NCBI GenBank assembly: GCA_964431735.1
Contig: CAYSLJ010000113.1
Span: 1 to 23,792, forward strand
Direction: 5' to 3'
Source of the DNA: CALARM01 sp964431735
Lineage (GTDB): Bacteria; Vulcanimicrobiota; SpSt-956; JAKJGF01
Length of the DNA: 23,792 nt
Shown: piece by piece, positions 13,790 to 21,965 of the stretch
Layout: every line of letters begins with the position of its first letter
Position numbering within the stretch: the stretch's first letter is position 1
Position numbers and translations under genes: made by a program
The notes under the pieces: model-generated
The model's input: the letters and a program-made list of their open reading frames with translations, nothing else
Told to the model about the DNA's origin: nothing
Database searches by the model: none

Positions 13790-16700
13790 ATGCTGAATAT
13801 ATCACCGTCAAGAATTGCAAGGTATTTCTACCATGAATGTGAAAGGTATCTGGTCTATGAAGCTACTCCTTCGGAAGAGAGGAAAAGGAAAAACATACCT
13901 TCTTCTCCTTATGACCACAGCCCTGTAACTAAAGCCATGCTGGAAGCAGGATATAAATGGGAGGAACAGGTTGTAGACAGCCTGAAGATGGTTTATAAGG
14001 CAGATACACAGAAGGGGAAAAGATTATTCAATCATGTTCATGACGAAAAAAGTACAATAGATATTTTACGCACCATAGAAGGAGAAGAATACCTTTATCA
14101 GGGGTGTCTTACCGTCCCCGAATCTTTTTATGATGCTTATGAGCTGGACAGGTCATGTGTAAAATTTACCACATGTTTCCCTGACCTGATATATGCCGCT
14201 GAAAACGGTAAGGTTATCGAACTCTCCGTAATCGACGTAAAAGCCTCTGATGAAATGAAAATTTCCCATAAGATTCAGGTAGCCTTATATGCTCTGTTCC
14301 TTTCTCATATATGTAAAGCTCACAATATAGACAGACAGGTAAATTTTTCAAAAGGCGGTGTCTGGACTTACGGATTGAAAGAACCTGAATGGTTTGATAT
14401 CAATACCGTTATCCCTCAGATTGAAGAAATGCTTTCTTCTGACATACCCCGCATATCACAGACAGACTCTGTTCACTGGCATATTCATTACAGATGCGAG
14501 TGGTGTGAATATTATGATTTCTGCCGAAAAGAAGCGGAAGACACCAGAAGTATTTCCCTCATACCATATCTGAGTTCTATGGGAAGAAAATTCCTTTCAG
14601 ATGAAGAACATATAGATGATTTAATCAGTATGAAAAGATTTCTTTCGGAAAACAGGAGTAAAAAATCTCTTTCAAAATGTGCTTCTCTTTCGGGGAAACA
14701 GGACAGGCTCGCCAGAATGGTAGATGCTCTTATGGACGGTCAGATCTATAATTTCGGAAGTTCGTCTGTTTCAATGCCTCTATGGGAAGATATAAAACTC
14801 CTTCTTACCATTCAGAAAGAACCTGTATCGGGGCAGATTTATAGCGCCGCATGTTTACGTAACGGAGGCGATGATATATTCAAACCTGCTTCCATATCGG
14901 AAAAACAGTTCGTAGCGTCGTCTATGGAGGATTGTAAGAGAGTCAGAAGGGAATTTATAGAGTGCATATACAATATATTTAAAGAAGTTCATGATTATAA
15001 TGAAACTAAAAATGAAAGTAAAGAACAATGGAAAGAAAAAAAATCTCTTCAGACCTATGTGTTTGATAGTTTCGAATGGGAACTGCTCAAGGAATTACTG
15101 CTCGAAGGTCTTAAAGATCCGCTCGTATCTGAGAAATCTTTATCCTTATTCTTTCACTTTCACAGTGAAAATCTCCTTGTCAATGAAGAACATCCTGATG
15201 TTGAAGCATCTTTCCCCCTGGTGAAAATAATAGATGTTATAAGGTCACTCTTTGCCATGCCTGTACCTGTGGCCTATCAATTATCTGATGTGCTGGATGT
15301 TTTTAACAGTGTTACAGGGAAAAATTTCACATATAATCCTATGGATAATTTTACCTTCAGGCTGTCCAATGCACTTAAATCAGATGCCATATACAGGGTC
15401 TGGCATGATGAGGATGTAAGAAGGATAGAATGGATTGAAAAAGAACTGAAAAAACGCCTTTATGCCACATCATATATACTCACAGGTATCAGACACTGTG
15501 CAAAAGGTCTTCTTTTTGCCTACCCGCCGAAATTTTCTCTGCCTTCGTCCAGGAATTTCAATCATCCCCTTTTATCACAGCTGGATTTTATAATCAGATA
15601 TGAGACTGTTATGAGCTATCTCTCCGTAAAAGAGCAGAGAACTCTTCCAATGAATGAAAGGAAGCAGAAATGCATTGCTTTTACTCTGACTGCAACTGGA
15701 AATGTTGAAGTATTTAAAGGGTATACGGAGGCAGAGTTTTTGCTGAAAGAAACAGAACCTGCAGGTAAACTTGATGGAGATAATATCTGGTCGTATATCG
15801 TTAGTGAAGATACTCCCGAAGGAGATAAAGATCAGATGAGCTTTACGGAACATCCGAAATATAAATATTACGCTCCGAAAAATAAAGCTTTATATCTGGC
15901 TCAGATTAAAGATAATTCTCACTCCGGCAGGGTTACTCTTCAACTGAAAAAAGGTGCCATATCTCCGCCGATTGAGGAAGGAAAAAATTATCTCTTACAG
16001 GCGAAATTTACTGACTGGACAGGCGAAAAGGTCATAAACAGGCTTTCGGAACTGGATGGTACGGAAGAACCGGAAGCAATACAATTGCTTCGAAATCCTG
16101 TGGAATACTGTAAAGACATAGAGGAACAGGATAATTTAAAAGAAGCATCGGGAAAAATACCTTCGTTAAAATATCTGACTGACAGTCAGAGAGATGCTTT
16201 TGACCATGTATTTAATAAAACACTGACCCTCCTGTGGGGGCCTCCCGGAACGGGGAAAACTCATTTTATTGCGGCAGCCCTCCTGTGTATACTTGAAGCT
16301 CACAGACTGACAGACAGACCTTTTAAAATATTCCTTTCGGCTTTTACTCATACGGCAATTTCTAACTGTCTTAAAAAAATTGTTCAATTAAATGCTTCGC
16401 TGAACATATGGAAGGAAGAATTTGCCCTGGCAAAACTGGGCAGAAGCAATGAAGAAAAGGCGGGAATTCTGGAGGTAAAATCTGAAGAAGGTTTCGATTA
16501 TATATGTAATAACTCCAGATGTATTCTCGGAGGCACCGTTTATTCGACAAATAAAATGTTTGCCCGGACAGATAAAGACACTCCTTTTGATATGGTTGTA
16601 ATCGACGAAGGTTCACAGCTACGTGTGCCTGAATCATTGCTGGCAATATCCAGATTGAAAGCAGGGGGAAGGCTCCTTATAGCTGGAGATGACAGACAGC

Positions 16701-17566
16701 TTCCTCCCATTATAAAGGGTTATTATCCAGACCCGGCTCCAGGTGAACCATTACTGCACCGTTCCATATTCGAAGCACTGAAAAATCCTGACATAGATAA
16801 AACCCTTACATGTCAGCTCTTTGAAAATTTCAGGATGAACAGAACCCTCTGTCTTTATCCTGCAGAAAAGATTTACGGAGAGAAATATAAAAGTTTTAAC
16901 GGCACTGTAGAAAAAAGAAAATTATTACTGACCGGCAATTTGTATGATAATCTATTTGTAGAAACAGTCCTTGATCCTGATTATTCCCTTGTTCTCTGTA
17001 TTACTGAAGGCATAAGGACCGGTTCTGAAAATCGTGAGGAAGCAGAACTTGTGGCACAGATTGCCCTGGCTCTAAGGGAAAGGCTTATTATGAAAGATAC
17101 TGGAAAACCTTATCGTGATGACAGAGAAGGTGACAGATTATTCTGGAAAGAGGGATTGTTTATAGTTTCTCCCCATCATGTTCAGATTGATGCCATATGT
17201 GAAGCTCTGGAAAACAGAGGATTAACAGAACCTTTTGTCGGCACAGTGGATAAGATGCAGGGACAGGAATGTGATTCTGTTATTGTGAGCTACGGAGTTT
17301 CTGACCCGGAGCTTGCCATATCCGAAGATGAATTCATATACAGTCTGAACAGACTGAATGTATCCATAACGAGAGCGAAATGTAAAACAATAGTATTTCT
17401 TTCCCGGTACCTTCTGAAACCGACCCTTCAGGTTCTTGAGAAGAGAGAAACGGAAGAGGGCATATCTTTTATGACAGGACTGGAAAGATTTGCCGCAAAG
17501 GGTAAAGAGAGTGTATTTCAGCCGTTTTTTGATAAGGAAGCACGTTTGATTGTTTATTCTATATGA
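13790..17566 (+). CDS. Dna2-like fusion: Cas4/RecB-type Fe-S nuclease plus SF1 helicase
   Basis: A 1258-residue protein. The N-terminal quarter is a RecB-like nuclease of the TM0106/Cas4 kind: C17 (HECERYL), D132, D149-x-K151 (VIDVKAS), the QVALYALFL helix, and C236-x2-C239-x5-C245, four cysteines set for a 4Fe-4S cluster. The middle (about 250-790) is less conserved. The C-terminal part is an SF1B (Upf1/Dna2-like) helicase: GPPGTGKT (817-824), VVIDEGSQL with D939-E940, GDDRQLPP, FRMNRTL, VGTVDKMQGQECDSVIV and LNVSITRAK. Known: Dna2-like enzymes unwind and cut flaps or DNA ends; bacterial ones occur in repair and in defence loci. I prefer ATG 13790 (AGAGG seven bases upstream); GTG 13748 would add 14 residues. 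It stands as a single gene. Confidence 0.87.
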   Translation: MLNISPSRIARYFYHECERYLVYEATPSEERKRKNIPSSPYDHSPVTKAMLEAGYKWEEQVVDSLKMVYKADTQKGKRLFNHVHDEKSTIDILRTIEGEEYLYQGCLTVPESFYDAYELDRSCVKFTTCFPDLIYAAENGKVIELSVIDVKASDEMKISHKIQVALYALFLSHICKAHNIDRQVNFSKGGVWTYGLKEPEWFDINTVIPQIEEMLSSDIPRISQTDSVHWHIHYRCEWCEYYDFCRKEAEDTRSISLIPYLSSMGRKFLSDEEHIDDLISMKRFLSENRSKKSLSKCASLSGKQDRLARMVDALMDGQIYNFGSSSVSMPLWEDIKLLLTIQKEPVSGQIYSAACLRNGGDDIFKPASISEKQFVASSMEDCKRVRREFIECIYNIFKEVHDYNETKNESKEQWKEKKSLQTYVFDSFEWELLKELLLEGLKDPLVSEKSLSLFFHFHSENLLVNEEHPDVEASFPLVKIIDVIRSLFAMPVPVAYQLSDVLDVFNSVTGKNFTYNPMDNFTFRLSNALKSDAIYRVWHDEDVRRIEWIEKELKKRLYATSYILTGIRHCAKGLLFAYPPKFSLPSSRNFNHPLLSQLDFIIRYETVMSYLSVKEQRTLPMNERKQKCIAFTLTATGNVEVFKGYTEAEFLLKETEPAGKLDGDNIWSYIVSEDTPEGDKDQMSFTEHPKYKYYAPKNKALYLAQIKDNSHSGRVTLQLKKGAISPPIEEGKNYLLQAKFTDWTGEKVINRLSELDGTEEPEAIQLLRNPVEYCKDIEEQDNLKEASGKIPSLKYLTDSQRDAFDHVFNKTLTLLWGPPGTGKTHFIAAALLCILEAHRLTDRPFKIFLSAFTHTAISNCLKKIVQLNASLNIWKEEFALAKLGRSNEEKAGILEVKSEEGFDYICNNSRCILGGTVYSTNKMFARTDKDTPFDMVVIDEGSQLRVPESLLAISRLKAGGRLLIAGDDRQLPPIIKGYYPDPAPGEPLLHRSIFEALKNPDIDKTLTCQLFENFRMNRTLCLYPAEKIYGEKYKSFNGTVEKRKLLLTGNLYDNLFVETVLDPDYSLVLCITEGIRTGSENREEAELVAQIALALRERLIMKDTGKPYRDDREGDRLFWKEGLFIVSPHHVQIDAICEALENRGLTEPFVGTVDKMQGQECDSVIVSYGVSDPELAISEDEFIYSLNRLNVSITRAKCKTIVFLSRYLLKPTLQVLEKRETEEGISFMTGLERFAAKGKESVFQPFFDKEARLIVYSI

Positions 17567-17774
17567 TATTTTTATGTGATTCCTACAAAAGCTGCCTGGC
17601 AGGATCTGGAGAAGAAAAATTCGTTTTTTCTATAGTATTAAAAATTAAATAAGGGTTAATTTATTGTCTGTAAAACAAATGATATAAGGCAAATTATTTT
17701 TCTTCGTAAGAGCCTGTCAGGCAGAATCTGATAAAATGGTTACGAACTTATTTGGAGCGGTACTTAGATTTCTT
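17567..17774. other. Intergenic region between convergent genes
   Basis: No gene is seen. Two related words occur, CTGCCTGGCAGGATCTG (17593-17609) and CCTGTCAGGCAGAATCTG (17713-17730). Each contains a small palindrome (CTGCC-T-GGCAG; GCCTG-T-CAGGC) and a shared GGCAGRATCTG. They may be terminators for the two converging genes or ends of a decayed element. Confidence 0.4.
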
Positions 17775-19052
17775 TTATTTGTTTTTCCCGTGACCGATTC
17801 CAAGAATGGATTTCAGGTTTTCTATTAAGTCCAGTAAAGGAAAATTACTTCCCAGAGAAATAGCCTTTAATTCCGAAGGCTTCGGAAGTTTCTCAGCAAT
17901 TTCAGGCAAATGGTTTAACATATGTTTTTGAAGAGCTTTTTCTGAAATCTCATTTTCCGCCTTCTGCCTTTCGCTGAACAGTTCAACTTCTCTTACTGCC
18001 TGTTTGTGTTCTGCATCCAGGTTCATCTGCCTTATGGCAAGCTCTTTTTCCAGCTTGAGTCTGTCAAGTTCTGCACCATGTTTAATTTTGGCTTTTTCAT
18101 GTTCCATGGTCTTCTCTATTGTCTCTGCTTCCACTGAAGCCCTTCTTATCAATTCCGACTGGTGCCTGTCGAATCTGGCTGCTTCTGTCTGTGCTTCAAG
18201 GCCTGCAATCTCTTCTGCTGTTTCAATCCGAAGTTTTGCATCAGCTTTTTTTGCTTCAGACTCTCTTGCCCTTATAATTGCTTCATTTTCCAGTTCTGCC
18301 AGACGGGCTTCTTTTTTCCTTTCAGAACGGAAGGGACGTTGAAGCATTTCCCAGAGAGTTGAAGAACATACTACTGCTTCTTTAATCTGAACCGTTACGA
18401 TGCTGAGTCCCAGTCCCTTATCCTGACCTTCTCCTTCCGCTACATGGCGAATGCGTGACGTTAGTTCCTCAATAATCGGTTGTTTGTCTGTGAGTACTTC
18501 ATCTATACTCATTGTGGCTACTTTGTCTTTAATGGCCGCTTCAGCCTGTTCCCTGAGCTGTACATTTATGACGCGCATCGGGTCATAGGCATCTGAGAAA
18601 TCCAGTTTTCTGTAAGCTGTTTTTATATCGTTTATAATCCACTGAACATAACCCTGCACGACAAGTCCCTGTTTCTCTCTGCAGATACAGTTTGCATGTA
18701 TGAGAATGGTCTGCATGGTTGCAGGCACAATGAGGAAGGCATCGTTTACGGGATCGAAACGAAAGGAAATACCGAGACCTATATGAAGAGGTTCTTTATA
18801 GCCCCGTCTTGTATGGACTACATATACATTGGGGGGAACAATAACATTTTGAAAAGGCCACCATCCTGTTATACGGACGTTATTGGCATATGGGGTACCT
18901 GTACCTTCTCTGCCATCACCTGCGGCGGATCTGGTCCGTGAAACAGCGGATTGAGGAACATGGTGTGCTTTTAAATCATTTTCTACCTGAGCCTTCTGTG
19001 CCATAACCTGTTCAAGATATACATTTGACTGATATTGCGGCATGTCTTCCAT
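17775..19052 (-). CDS. SPFH/Band 7 (flotillin-like) protein
   Basis: A 425-residue protein. About residues 60-235 form an SPFH domain (VPPNVYVVHTRRGYKEPLHI at its start, LVVQGYVQWIINDIKTAYRK inside, then RVINVQLREQAEAAIKDKVA and LGLSIVTVQIKEAVV). Residues about 240-370 are a long charged coiled coil rich in Glu, Ala and Lys (AEEIAGLEAQTEAARFDRHQ type), as in flotillins. No signal peptide or transmembrane helix is seen, so membrane contact would be peripheral. The first 55 residues are polar and low in order. ATG 19052 follows GGGGAGGAG. MITE copy 2 starts only 35 bp upstream, so the promoter must lie in or beyond that element. Divergent from the amidase-like gene. Confidence 0.85.
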   Translation of the reverse strand: MEDMPQYQSNVYLEQVMAQKAQVENDLKAHHVPQSAVSRTRSAAGDGREGTGTPYANNVRITGWWPFQNVIVPPNVYVVHTRRGYKEPLHIGLGISFRFDPVNDAFLIVPATMQTILIHANCICREKQGLVVQGYVQWIINDIKTAYRKLDFSDAYDPMRVINVQLREQAEAAIKDKVATMSIDEVLTDKQPIIEELTSRIRHVAEGEGQDKGLGLSIVTVQIKEAVVCSSTLWEMLQRPFRSERKKEARLAELENEAIIRARESEAKKADAKLRIETAEEIAGLEAQTEAARFDRHQSELIRRASVEAETIEKTMEHEKAKIKHGAELDRLKLEKELAIRQMNLDAEHKQAVREVELFSERQKAENEISEKALQKHMLNHLPEIAEKLPKPSELKAISLGSNFPLLDLIENLKSILGIGHGKNK

Positions 19053-19086
19053 TTGTTAAATCTCCTCCCCGGTAAAATAATATTCT

Positions 19087-19229
19087 TTATAGTGTATTTC
19101 ATAAGTTATTAGAATTTAATTAGAGTGAAAAGTGAAAAGTGAAAAGAATAGGACATTAATCACTATTCACTATTCACTACTCACTTTTCACCCGTTCTTA
19201 ATTATAGATTGTTATGAAACTAACTATAA
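19087..19229. mobile_element. MITE-like element, copy 2 (143 bp)
   Basis: The left end TTATAGTGTATTTCATAA and the right end TTGTTATGAAACTAACTATAA (the last base being 19229) match copies 1 and 3, but the core is a GTGAAAA-type heptamer hairpin instead of a GTGACGC-type. It lies between the SPFH gene and copy 3, close to the SPFH start codon. Confidence 0.72.
19124..19191. repeat. Heptamer hairpin cassette F (GTGAAAA/GTGAATA type)
   Basis: Three AGTGAAA units face TTCACTA, TTCACTA, CTCACTT, TTCAC units across a short AGGACATTAA spacer. It has the 7-base period and two-arm plan of the other cassettes with different variable bases. It is the core of MITE copy 2. Confidence 0.75.
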
Positions 19230-19481
19230 TTTATCTAGAGACACCTATCTAAAATAATTTAAAAATTTTTAGAGAAAAAATTTTATCGCAAGAGAAAGAA
19301 AAAGAATATATCAGGAAAATATAAAAATTAAAGTCAAAATATTTCGAGAAAATTATAACACAAATAATCCCAGTAATAAAAGATATGAAAAATATAATTA
19401 AGAAATATATATGAAACCGTTATAAAATAACGGTAAAGATTTTAATCTGGACAGAAATTTTTTTATTCTGAAGTATAATTT
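19230..19481. other. AT-rich spacer between MITE copies 2 and 3
   Basis: No gene is seen on either strand. The only structure I find is ACCGTTA (19416-19422) pairing with TAACGGT (19428-19434), a 7-bp stem with a 5-base loop. Confidence 0.5.
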
Positions 19482-19628
19482 TTATAGTGTATTTCATAAC
19501 TTATTAGAATTTAACTCGTCGTGACGTGTAAAGCGTAACGAGTGACGGGTTTAATCCCTGTGCATCACGTATTACACATTACGTATTACGAGATCTTTAT
19601 TTATGGATAGTTATGAAATTAACTATAA
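19482..19628. mobile_element. MITE-like element, copy 3 (147 bp)
   Basis: The same length as copy 1, with left end TTATAGTGTATTTCATAACT and right end GGATAGTTATGAAATTAACT then ATAA. The core heptamer cassette (19519-19591) is a diverged version of that in copy 1. It ends 149 bp before the amidase-like start codon. Confidence 0.75.
19519..19591. repeat. Heptamer hairpin cassette D (GTGACGT/GTAAAGC/GTAACGA)
   Basis: GTGACGT, GTAAAGC, GTAACGA and GTGACGG lead to GGGTTTAATCCC and then ATCACGT, ATTACAC, ATTACGT, ATTACGA. Compared with cassette A, changes fall mostly in the last three bases of each heptamer, and the GTRA part is kept. Confidence 0.78.
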
Positions 19629-19712
19629 ATGATAGCTTTTCTGAATATTAAAAAATAATTTTTATAGTTATTAAAAAAAAGATTAAACATTATATTTACT
19701 TTTTTAATATTT

Positions 19713-19741
19713 TTGTGATAATAATAATGAATTATTATAAC
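19713..19741 (+). promoter_or_regulatory. Promoter of the Met/Gly-rich gene
   Basis: TTGTGA (19713-19718) and TATAAC (19736-19741) are separated by 17 bp. The start of transcription would be near 19748, with AAAGGAG at 19762-19768 nine bases before ATG 19778. Confidence 0.55.
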
Positions 19742-19777
19742 TTCAGATAGTGAAATTTTATAAAGGAGTTGTGGCAA

Positions 19778-20794
19778 ATGGGTGTTGGAATTAATATGAA
19801 TATGAACATTGGTATAGGGGGAGCCGTAGGTGGTATAGGAGGCGGCATAGGAATGAGTGCCGGTATGGGACTCATGAATCCGATGCAGATGTTAATGCAG
19901 TTAATGCAGGGAGTTACAGGTGGAGGTTGCTGTCCCTGTCAGAACGGTATGGATATGGCCGGTATGGGTATGCCAGGTATGGGTATGTCTGGTATGGGTA
20001 TGCCATGTATGATGGGTGGCGGTATGCCTATGACAGGCTTCAGTCCTATGATGGGCAATAATATAGGTAATTTTCTTGGCATGCAGCAGAATCCTATGAT
20101 GCAGATGATGCAGATGATGATGCAGATGATGCAGATGATGATGATGGGCGGAGGAGCCAATCCATTTATGGGTGGTATGATGCCTGATATGATGGGCGGT
20201 ATGCCCGGAATGGGCGGAGGTTTCCCCGGAATGGGCGGAGGTAACTATGCCGGAGCCTATGCAGGGCCGGGCGGAGCAGGAGCTTATGCAGGCGGTTATG
20301 GCGGTGGGGCCGGAGCCTTTGCAGGCCCCGGTGGAGCAGAAGCCTTTGCAGGTACAGGAGGTGCACCTCTGACAGGAAATGGCAGTGGAATGGATGCCGT
20401 TAATATGGCGAGGAGATTTTTAGGCAGATCTTCGAGATCAATTAAAGGAGAATTACCACACTTTACTGCAGCAGGTGGAAATACCAATAATTGTGCAGAT
20501 TTTGTAAGTTCCTGTCTTGAAAGTCAGGGACTTCTCAGAGGACATCATGTGGGAGTAAGTAACGGCGGTTTACAGAGAGCATTATTGCAGCAGGGATATA
20601 GAGTTATACCTGCCAGCCAGGCCAGAGCAGGTGATGTATGGATAAGCAACAGCGGAGGCCATACAGAACTTGTTCAGGGTGTTGTCAATGGACGTTTGAG
20701 TACTATTGGTTCCAATAATGTAAGAACTGGCTATCAGATGATAACGGAAAGAACCAAGAGTTTTAACTCAGGTGTTATATACGCCAGGAGATAG
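19778..20794 (+). CDS. Met/Gly-rich protein with C-terminal Cys/His amidase-like domain
   Basis: A 338-residue protein in two parts. Residues 1-200 are low-complexity: repeated GMGM, QMMQMMM and MGGGM runs, a CCPC cluster at 51-54, then AYAGPGGAGAYAGG-type repeats. There is no signal peptide or clear membrane helix. Residues about 205-338 look like an NlpC/P60- or CHAP-like papain-fold domain, with candidate nucleophile C239 (NNCADFVSSCL) and H295 (GGHTELV), preceded by AVNMARRFLG and with an ASQARAGDVWIS strand. Such domains cut peptidoglycan peptides or amide bonds. Met and Cys clusters could bind Cu(I) or zinc, or act as a flexible anchor; both are guesses. ATG 19778 is chosen over TTG 19769, which touches the ribosome-binding site. 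Divergent from the SPFH gene. Confidence 0.75.
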   Translation: MGVGINMNMNIGIGGAVGGIGGGIGMSAGMGLMNPMQMLMQLMQGVTGGGCCPCQNGMDMAGMGMPGMGMSGMGMPCMMGGGMPMTGFSPMMGNNIGNFLGMQQNPMMQMMQMMMQMMQMMMMGGGANPFMGGMMPDMMGGMPGMGGGFPGMGGGNYAGAYAGPGGAGAYAGGYGGGAGAFAGPGGAEAFAGTGGAPLTGNGSGMDAVNMARRFLGRSSRSIKGELPHFTAAGGNTNNCADFVSSCLESQGLLRGHHVGVSNGGLQRALLQQGYRVIPASQARAGDVWISNSGGHTELVQGVVNGRLSTIGSNNVRTGYQMITERTKSFNSGVIYARR

Positions 20795-20823
20795 TAAACA
20801 GGGCAATCTTTATTTATCATAAA

Positions 20824-20997
20824 GACCGCAGAATACTCCCTCTATAGCTGAAGGCTTAGAGGGAGATGAATGCGGAGTCTTCGAAATATTGACTAAAGCA
20901 AACTTTTTGGGTATAATAATATCATCAGACTAGGGCTGTAGTCTGTGGGAAAAGTCCCAGGAAGCCCCCATTATAGCGTAGCTTAGTGGAGGGAGCA
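20824..20997 (+). ncRNA. IS605/TnpB-type omegaRNA-like relic
   Basis: Two structures in order. First, CTCCCTCTA (20836-20844) pairs with TAGAGGGAG (20857-20865) inside an outer CCGCA/TGCGG stem. Second, AAGCCCCCATTATAGC is followed by GCTTAGTGGAGGGAGCAGTC: CCATTA (20968-20973) pairs with TAGTGG (20984-20989) and, after a bulged T, AGC with GCT. The second has the plan of the right end at 60-86. Known: such hairpins mark the right ends of TnpB elements and form the 3' part of omegaRNA. No tnpB frame is present between 20795 and 20997, so this is either a solo end or a stand-alone RNA gene. Confidence 0.5.
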
Positions 20998-21002
20998 GTC
21001 AC

Positions 21003-21041
21003 AAAAGTAAAAAAGCAATTATATATTGCTTTTTTACTTTT
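21003..21041. terminator. Bidirectional terminator between the amidase-like gene and panB
   Basis: AAAAGTAAAAAAGCAAT (21003-21019) pairs perfectly with ATTGCTTTTTTACTTTT (21025-21041): a 17-bp stem with loop TATAT and A/T tracts on both sides. It lies between convergent transcripts and 44 bp from the panB stop. Confidence 0.85.
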
Positions 21042-21084
21042 CAGGCCTCTACCTGTATGATTTTATTGAAAAAGTGTCAAAAAA

Positions 21085-21939
21085 TTACTTTAATAATTTA
21101 AGTAATTCCTCATATTCTTCATCTTTCATGCCGAAATAATTCTCCGGCTGAGGGAAGGTCTTCCCTGTTACTTCATTTACATAACCTTTAAGTCCTTCCA
21201 GTATGACTCCTCCGGCATCTCCAAAGACCTTTGCCATTTTCGGTTTGAATTTTGGATAGAGACAGAACATGTCATGGTATATGAGAAGCTGTCCGTGGGC
21301 ATCTGCACCTGAGCCCAGGCTTATTATGATACAGTCTTTTACCTGTTCTGTAATCAATTTACATACCCTGTCAGGAACCATTTCCAGTAATATGGCAAAA
21401 ACACCTGCTTCATCAAGTGCCAGTGCGCTGTCTACGATTTTCTTTGCTTGAAGGGCACCTTTGCCCTGAACTCTAAAGCCTCCGAGAGCACCTGCACTCT
21501 GAGGGGTAAGTCCCAGATGTCCCATGACAGGAATTCCGGCAGCTATAATACCTTTCACTCTATCTAAAATTTCTATGCCGCCTTCCAGTTTTATGGCATC
21601 ACATGCAGCTTCTGCCATAAACCGTCCTGCATTTCTTATGGCATCTTCCACACATGGCTGGTAGGTCATATAGGGCATATCCCCTATAAGCCATGCATTG
21701 GGAGATCCTCTTCTTACTGCCTGTGCATGACGGAGCATATCATTCATTGTTACAGGAAGGGTGCTGTCATAACCTAACATGGTCATACCCAGGCTGTCTC
21801 CTACGAGTATTATATCAATACCTGCTTCTTCCTGAAAATATGCCGTAGGGTAATCATAACAGGTAAGCATTGTAATCGGTATTCCCTTTTTCTTTTTCTT
21901 AAAGAGATCGGGAAGGGCTATTTTTTTACGATCTGACAT
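21085..21939 (-). CDS. panB: 3-methyl-2-oxobutanoate hydroxymethyltransferase (PanB)
   Basis: A 284-residue enzyme that adds a hydroxymethyl group from 5,10-methylene-THF to alpha-ketoisovalerate, the first step to pantothenate and CoA. Metal and substrate residues are in place: TCYDYPTA, D48 (LVGDSLG), D87 (IGDMPYMTY), K117 and E119 (AIKLEGG), H141 (GHLGLTPQS) and the catalytic E186 (LLEMVP). One deviation is seen near the C-terminus: GSGADAHGQLLIYHDMF where the family has a GAGxxxDGQ-like loop, and FCLYPKFKPKMAKVF after it. ATG 21939 follows GAAAGGAG. No panC or panD is beside it. The gene between it and 23323 has the same orientation but is separated by a repeat-filled gap of 121 bp. Confidence 0.93.
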   Translation of the reverse strand: MSDRKKIALPDLFKKKKKGIPITMLTCYDYPTAYFQEEAGIDIILVGDSLGMTMLGYDSTLPVTMNDMLRHAQAVRRGSPNAWLIGDMPYMTYQPCVEDAIRNAGRFMAEAACDAIKLEGGIEILDRVKGIIAAGIPVMGHLGLTPQSAGALGGFRVQGKGALQAKKIVDSALALDEAGVFAILLEMVPDRVCKLITEQVKDCIIISLGSGADAHGQLLIYHDMFCLYPKFKPKMAKVFGDAGGVILEGLKGYVNEVTGKTFPQPENYFGMKDEEYEELLKLLK

Positions 21940-21965
21940 TTTGTATTTTAACTCCTTTCTTTAAA

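Noticed and set aside
18004..18362. Plus-strand Ser/Cys-rich ORFs inside the SPFH gene
   Set aside because: They are antisense shadows of the coiled-coil segment.
20166..20487. Minus-strand Leu/Arg- and Pro-rich ORFs in the Met/Gly-rich gene
   Set aside because: They are antisense translations of the Gly/Ala/Met repeats and lack starts with ribosome-binding sites.
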